Below, in pieces: positions 59,575 to 64,000 of a stretch of 64,000 nucleotides of DNA. Numbering within the stretch: the stretch's first letter is position 1; each line of letters starts with the position of its first letter. A model generated the notes under the pieces. That model saw only the letters and a program-made list of their open reading frames with translations, did no database searches and was not told the DNA's origin. Source of the DNA: Zanthoxylum bungeanum (Eukaryota; Streptophyta; Magnoliopsida; Sapindales; Rutaceae); the NCBI GenBank assembly GCA_019454045.1, contig SKCR01023742.1, positions 248,001-312,000 on the forward strand, read 5' to 3'. The position numbers were made by a program, and so were the translations under genes.

Positions 59575-60024
59575 GCCGTGCCACGTGTCACCATCACAAC
59601 CGATCTGCTAACGTGCGCCGTGCCACGTGTCATCATCCTACGGTGCCGACAGTCGCCATCGTCACGTGTCGCCACGTGTCACTCCACATCATTGCCATGT
59701 CATCATCCACATCACCTGTTGACCAAGTCAAAGTGCCACGTGGCTGCCACATCATCATCAACCAATCACAGCGTGCCACATGTCGCAATTCTATGGTACC
59801 GACAGTCAAATTGCCACGTGTCGCCACGTCAGCACCATGTCATCATCAATTATTGACTGACTTATCCTTATCTGACATGTGGCGGATAAGAATCTGAATC
59901 AGCCAATCACGAGTCGCCACGTGTCACAATAATTGAACTTCAATCACCTTGCCACGTGTCACCTTATCACCTTATCCGGAATATTGGCGTCGCGACGCGC
60001 GACCCTTACTGATGCCTATAAATA
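59575..60024 (+). promoter_or_regulatory. Promoter of TR2 with eight CACGTG boxes and TATA
   Basis: Exact CACGTG cores start at 59583, 59624, 59663, 59673, 59737, 59815, 59917 and 59953, mostly as GCCACGTGTC. Weaker forms (CACATGTC, CACGTCAG) lie between. A TATA box CTATAAATA at 60016-60024 follows 60 bp after the last one. GCCACGTGTC is a known G-box/ABRE form bound by plant bZIP and bHLH factors; that it works here is inference. Three GTCGCGAC palindromes (59460, 59489, 59988) frame it. Confidence 0.7.
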
Positions 60025-60304
60025 GAGCTCAATTTTCTGATTTCAGATGTACCTTCCTCTCTGAATTCTCTGATGTCTATAGGGAGTTTACTATCTAGTT
60101 TTTTTTAGTTTTTAGTTTCGTAAATAATTTTAATTACGTTTTGTAATAATAGTAATTTACTTTCTTACTTTTTATAGTTTTTACTATTCACCAAGAGGAG
60201 GTAACTTCCCCAGCTATGGTGAAAGGTAATTCTTTTACTGTTACTATTTAAGATTAATCTCCCTTAAATATAATATATTCACTATTTAAAATTTTGACTT
60301 AAAA

Positions 60305-60505
60305 AAGATACCGCCAGATTGGTCGGTTGGTAATTCATTTTAATTTGGTTTAAACCCGACTAATCAAGGATACCGCCAGATTGGTCGGTTGGTAATTAAA
60401 TTTTCTTACTGCCTATATGGCAGGTTTATTTTGGTTCCGCCTTTATGGCTGGTTGGACTTAATTTGATTTAATCAGGTTACCGCCTATATGGTTGGTTGG
60501 TAAAA
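60305..60505. repeat. Imperfect repeats around ACCGCCTATATGG(T)TGGTTGG in TR2
   Basis: Five or six copies of ACCGCC(AGATT or TATAT)GG(T)CGGTTGGTAA-like units. They are the reverse complement relatives of 54310-54480. Confidence 0.85.
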
Positions 60506-61661
60506 TAATCACAAGTTAATATATTATATTAATGGAGATATCTAAATAGTAAATAGTAAAAGTTGATCCTTTTACCTTAGCATTTTATTTTATGTCTTTT
60601 ACTTTTCAGTATTTTTACTTTATGTCTTTTACTTTTAAGTTTTTACTAGCCCTAGTTATGTGTTAGTTATCTGGGGTTGTGATGAATTCTAATATCACTG
60701 GTTTATAAGGGGTTATTTTATAGTTTGTGTAATTGAAAGGTTTACTTATTAAGTCTTAAGCTTAATGCTTCTTGTTGTCTGATCACCAATAAGATTGATA
60801 TGGTAAATCTAAAATGAACTAGACATAGGGATTTTAGGTTTCAGCCTTAGACTTAATAGCCCACGATCTTTCTTGAGGATATATAACCCTTTAATAGATT
60901 TCCTTATAGGATAGAAATATACATGTCGGGCGGGGGTAGCCATAATTTTAACTTAAACTTAATGAATCCAGATAATTTGGTTGACATAGACATATGGTTC
61001 AATTGGGTTAAACTGGGTATTTGCGTCTGACCATCGATAGAGCCTTTTGCATAATTTCGTGGTCCAGGTTAGTAAACCGATTTATTACATAAACATAAAA
61101 TAATTACTTCAGTTTTTAAAAGATATTAGAAATATTCACAACCCTAGATCTTTGAGTCTTTTGTTATTTTCCTTAGTATTTTTGTTTTATTTATTTTATT
61201 TATTTTAATTAAGGAAAACCACATTCAACCCATCAATCAAACAATCATTCTCTTATCCCTATAATTAGATATTTGTAAATAAATAGATTCAATAATTAAT
61301 AACAACAATAGGAATTAAGTCCCCGTGGGATCGATATTTTTATATAAATTGAACGATATGTACGTTTGCGTTATACGTGTTTGTTTATGCCGGTCAGTAG
61401 TACACTCAGGATTAAGATCAATCCATATATAACCATCTAGTAGATCGAAATGATTTTCTTTGTTTTACGGATATTATAAGAATGTCATTCCCATCTGGGT
61501 CTAGTCCTATATGATCACATCATACAAGGTGCCTTCATTCTTATGTGTCTACATGGATGATCCCGGATTAAGGTCGCCATACAAATATAGAATGGACCAC
61601 AGCTATAGATAAACCACAAATAAAGTACCCGCTTTGTTTGCTCTCTATGGACTATTTAAGA

Positions 61662-63687
61662 TGTTGGGATTCTACAGTCTAACCGGGATCGTTTTAAGCA
61701 ATGAAACAATATGCGAATACATCAAGGAGGTGCGGAATACTCACAATGATCGGTTGAGCGATGCGACAAACACAAAAACTTCAAGCTCCCCTCCATGGTG
61801 TTCACGGCAGTGGACTGATTTTGTGCTCCTTAAATTCGGCCATCTTGGTCCTCCAAGCTCCAAGCTTTTGTGTTACGATTCCAAGCTCACAAGTGTGGTT
61901 CCCTATCACCTTCGCAAGACCCCGAATGTGTGCCAGCACTTGGTAATTTTTGCCACAAAAATCACCTTGCTTCTCCTCTTCATTCTCGGCAGAAACCAGA
62001 ATAATTGGAAGAAGAAATGCCCCTTGGGCGTGAGAGAGGGAAGAAGAAAAAGAGAGTTAGATGTGTTTTGTTTTAAATTGATTTCCAAAATCAATAATAA
62101 TATATACCAAAATTTGTGAAATGGCTTTAAAAAAGTCAACAATTTTGGAGGCAAAAATGCATTAAATGCATTCAACAATCCACATCAACTATTCACATCA
62201 CAAGTGACTTGACATCACATCACTCAAAGTGACAAGTGATTTGACGCTTGATGTGACTAGTGATTTGACGCTTGATGTGACTTGTGGCCGCACTTGAATT
62301 CGAAATGCGAGTGCGTCCGCAAACACTCCCGGGCTCGGGTTCATTAATTCCAAATTAATGAATTTTCCGTTGCGTCGTAATTAAATAATTATGCCTAGCA
62401 AAATTACTATTCACGTCGCTAACGAATTAATTCCAAATTAACTCGTTCGCCCGAATTAAATTCTAAATTTAATTCCGCGTCGAAATCTAATTTCGTATAA
62501 TATATCGAATATATTATTTTATCGATTAATTCCAAATTAATCATTTTCTCTCTTTTATTAATATTTTATCCCAGATAAAATATCTCTGTAATTAATCCCA
62601 GATTAATTTTCTCTCTCATCTAATTAATCCCAGATTAATAAAGTGCGAGCCATACATCATCGGTGAATCTTCGGGAAGCGACCAATGAGATCCCCGGATA
62701 TGTTGGCAGTAAATCCGGTCGTCGAACTATCCGAACACGTACGTACCTAGTACTACGTTTGTACCGATTTACAAGACAAGGTTGGCTTCTTGTAAAGCAC
62801 CATGCCTACCCAATTCTCTAGAAATATCCTTACAGGAATATGTGATCTATATCAGGCGTAGTATACGTAGTATTGCGTATTTCGATCCAGTATCGGATGT
62901 CACGTTCAAGGCCTGGGGCTGGAATTATGTCTGCCCCGTACGAAGCACATATCGGATCTCTGGTAACTAGTCTCTATAATCGGATAAACATGACCTAGTC
63001 ATTTTATCCCGATAGCTGCAGCATATAAGAGAACCTGTCCCGTATCCTACGCGACCATCATCTCCACTATGACTGGAGTGATACTTCCGTCTTGACATCA
63101 TACCCAACACTCTACGATTCTCAATATACCCAGCAGAGGCGTACACAGAACCTGTTAAAGCCTTGGACAACCAAAACCAAATTATATTGATTGTCGCAAG
63201 TATTAGCGGTGCAAGTCTCAGGTTAAGACCAAATACACCTACCCTGATTCGGACTTCCATAGACACATGGTCATACTACCAATGGAATTTCGAGGGGTCT
63301 ATCCAGAGCGAAGCTGTTTTCCGTACCGTCGGTAAAACATAACCTCCTACTACACTTGCATGAGTATCCTATACCGAAATATATGAGAACTATGCCGTTA
63401 TGCCCTCATAACGCGCACAAGTGTAATACTAGTCTTTTTCGCATTATCGATGTCCAATCTCGATAATACTCTGAATAGGGATATTTAATGATTAAACCTT
63501 CGTGGATTGATACTGTCTCATATCATCTCAATCCACGAACTAATCATATGGACCTTTCATCATTTATACATCTTTTTGATATAATCACAAATGATAAAAG
63601 AGCAATTTACTTTGTCACATAGTTAATTTGTACAACAACACCATGATCTGTACAAATAGTGATGCTATGGGTCATAACTGTCCAACA
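61662..63687 (-). mobile_element. 3' LTR of Cop6 (2,026 bp)
   Basis: On the minus strand it starts TGTTGGACAGTTATGACCC behind a PPT and ends ...TAGAATCCCAACA at 61662. It is of the Cop3/Cop4 family. It interrupts the Cop5-family LTR on its left. The hairpin array is at 62339-62641. The 161-codon open frame 61634-62119 is incidental. Confidence 0.92.
62339..62641 (-). repeat. Serial hairpin array in the Cop6 LTR
   Basis: The minus strand shows the same eight hairpins: TTAATC/GATTAA twice, TTTTATC/GATAAAA, GATTAATT/AATTAATC, CGAAAT/ATTTCG, GAATTAAATT/AATTTAATTC, a GTTAATT/AATTAAT pair and TTCATTAATT/AATTAATGAA, with loops TGG or TAG. Several arms differ from Cop3 by paired substitutions. Confidence 0.85.
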
Positions 63688-63700
63688 ATCTCCCACTTGG
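63688..63700 (-). other. Polypurine tract of Cop6
   Basis: The minus strand reads CCAAGTGGGAGAT before the LTR start. Confidence 0.92.
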
Positions 63701-64000
63701 CCTATAGCCAGTCACTCGAGTGTCCTACACCCGAACTATGTACGGTTCGCTCAAACTTCTACTGAGAAAATGCTTTCATCAGCGGATTTGCATGATTATT
63801 ATCTGATGCGATTTATTCGATCACACATCACCACGATGTATGATCTGAACGAATCAAATGAATAGTGAAGTATATATCTGGATCGTTGATGAGACCATTA
63901 ATTCTTTAGCCTGTGCTATAGCCTAGCTCAGCTGCTAACAGAACTATATCTAATCTAATTAGATTATTATCAATCTAGAAGGCTTCCATTGCTGTCTCAC
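63701..64000 (-). pseudogene. Cop6 Copia pol, RNase H tail
   Basis: Decayed 3' end of pol running in from the right edge. Traces include NPLMKAFSQ with KFERTVHSSGV (minus strand, about 63800-63720), corresponding to the ADPFTKALSQ tail of Copia RNase H. A LAAE-type block lies near 63930. Stops occur throughout. Confidence 0.75.

Larger units (their letters stand above)
59273..61396 (+). mobile_element. Solo-type LTR TR2 with G-box-rich upstream region
   Basis: 2,124 bp from TGATGAATGG to TTTATGCCGGTCA, flanked by perfect gtagt (59268-59272 and 61397-61401). It is homologous to TR1 in its ends, in the TATA region and in the GGGGAC..ATCGATCCCA(C/T)-type tail. It lacks coding sequence; the open frames over 59406-59897 arise from the repeated CACGTG region. 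Confidence 0.88.
57602..61661 (-). mobile_element. Second Cop5-family LTR, inverted and truncated
   Basis: On the minus strand it ends ...CCGCTGCGTGAGGAAGCCGTTTCCTACA in pieces matching 52893-56798. Removing the insertion at 59273-61396 leaves about 1,936 bp; the first ~190 bp of the LTR are missing because the Cop6 LTR starts at 61662. Sequence identity with the + copy is moderate, so the two are old. It lies in the gag remnant on its left. Confidence 0.88.

Noticed and set aside
59406..59897. 163-codon open frame
   Set aside because: It lies across the GC-richer CACGTG repeat region upstream of a TATA box; the residues are low-complexity and resemble no family.
61634..62119. 161-codon open frame at the Cop6 LTR
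   Set aside because: It crosses the boundary between two different LTRs and lies in non-coding LTR sequence; other LTR copies of the family do not keep it open.

Overview
This window is a nest of transposable elements from an angiosperm nuclear genome, most likely a eudicot. It holds Ty1/Copia retroelements primed by initiator tRNA-Met, Ty3/Gypsy Tat/Ogre-type elements with 3.8-kb LTRs primed by tRNA-Arg, a plant CACTA end, and intron-bearing fragments of two conserved plant genes (a cyclin-L and an RDM4/IWR1-like gene). I see no intact host gene, tRNA, rRNA or CRISPR array. All element coding sequence is broken by frameshifts or stops.

Layout. 1-3361: 3' end of Copia element Cop1 (+), broken RT-RNase H, PPT and a 1.95-kb LTR; its LTR ends inside the LTR of Cop2. 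3362-5968 and 47880-48251: Copia element Cop2 (-), LTR, PPT and pol; its integrase is split by a 41.9-kb insertion flanked by near-identical 5-bp sites (gagtg/cagtg). 5969-8786 and 46871-47879: Copia element Cop3 (+), the element that split Cop2. 8787-18401: related Copia element Cop4 (+), with a 5'-truncated LTR, long leader, decayed pol and a complete 3' LTR. 18402-20924: exons of cyclin-L and RDM4-like genes ending at a CACTA terminus, probably a gene-capturing CACTA. 20925-21331, 38967-39431 and 39432-46870: Ogre-like element Og1 (-), without gag or pol, inserted in the Cop3 3' LTR. 21332-38966: composite Ogre-like element Og2 (-) inside the Og1 LTR, arranged partial LTR-internal-LTR-internal-LTR with a perfect 5-bp duplication (ggtag) outside the whole. 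48252-50478: a further LTR (-). 51310-57601: Copia element Cop5 (+), pol, PPT, LTR, then a gag remnant. 57602-61661: an LTR of the same family in inverse orientation. Each of these two LTRs carries its own inserted solo-type LTR with a perfect 5-bp duplication (53462-55277 and 59273-61396). 61662-64000: 3' LTR and RNase H tail of Copia element Cop6 (-).

Order of events, by inference from nesting: Cop2, then Cop3 into its integrase, then Og1 into the Cop3 3' LTR, then Og2 into the Og1 LTR. The CACTA lies at the broken edge of Og1; Cop1 entered the other end of Cop2.

Most unusual: (i) a run of about eight hairpins, most with a 3-nt loop (usually TGG or TAG), in every copy of the Cop3/Cop4/Cop6 LTR that covers that stretch, with paired changes between copies; (ii) a solo LTR whose upstream region holds eight CACGTG boxes just before a TATA box; (iii) Ogre 3' regions where one ancestral segment was amplified in different registers; (iv) a tandemly duplicated gag-only Ogre element.
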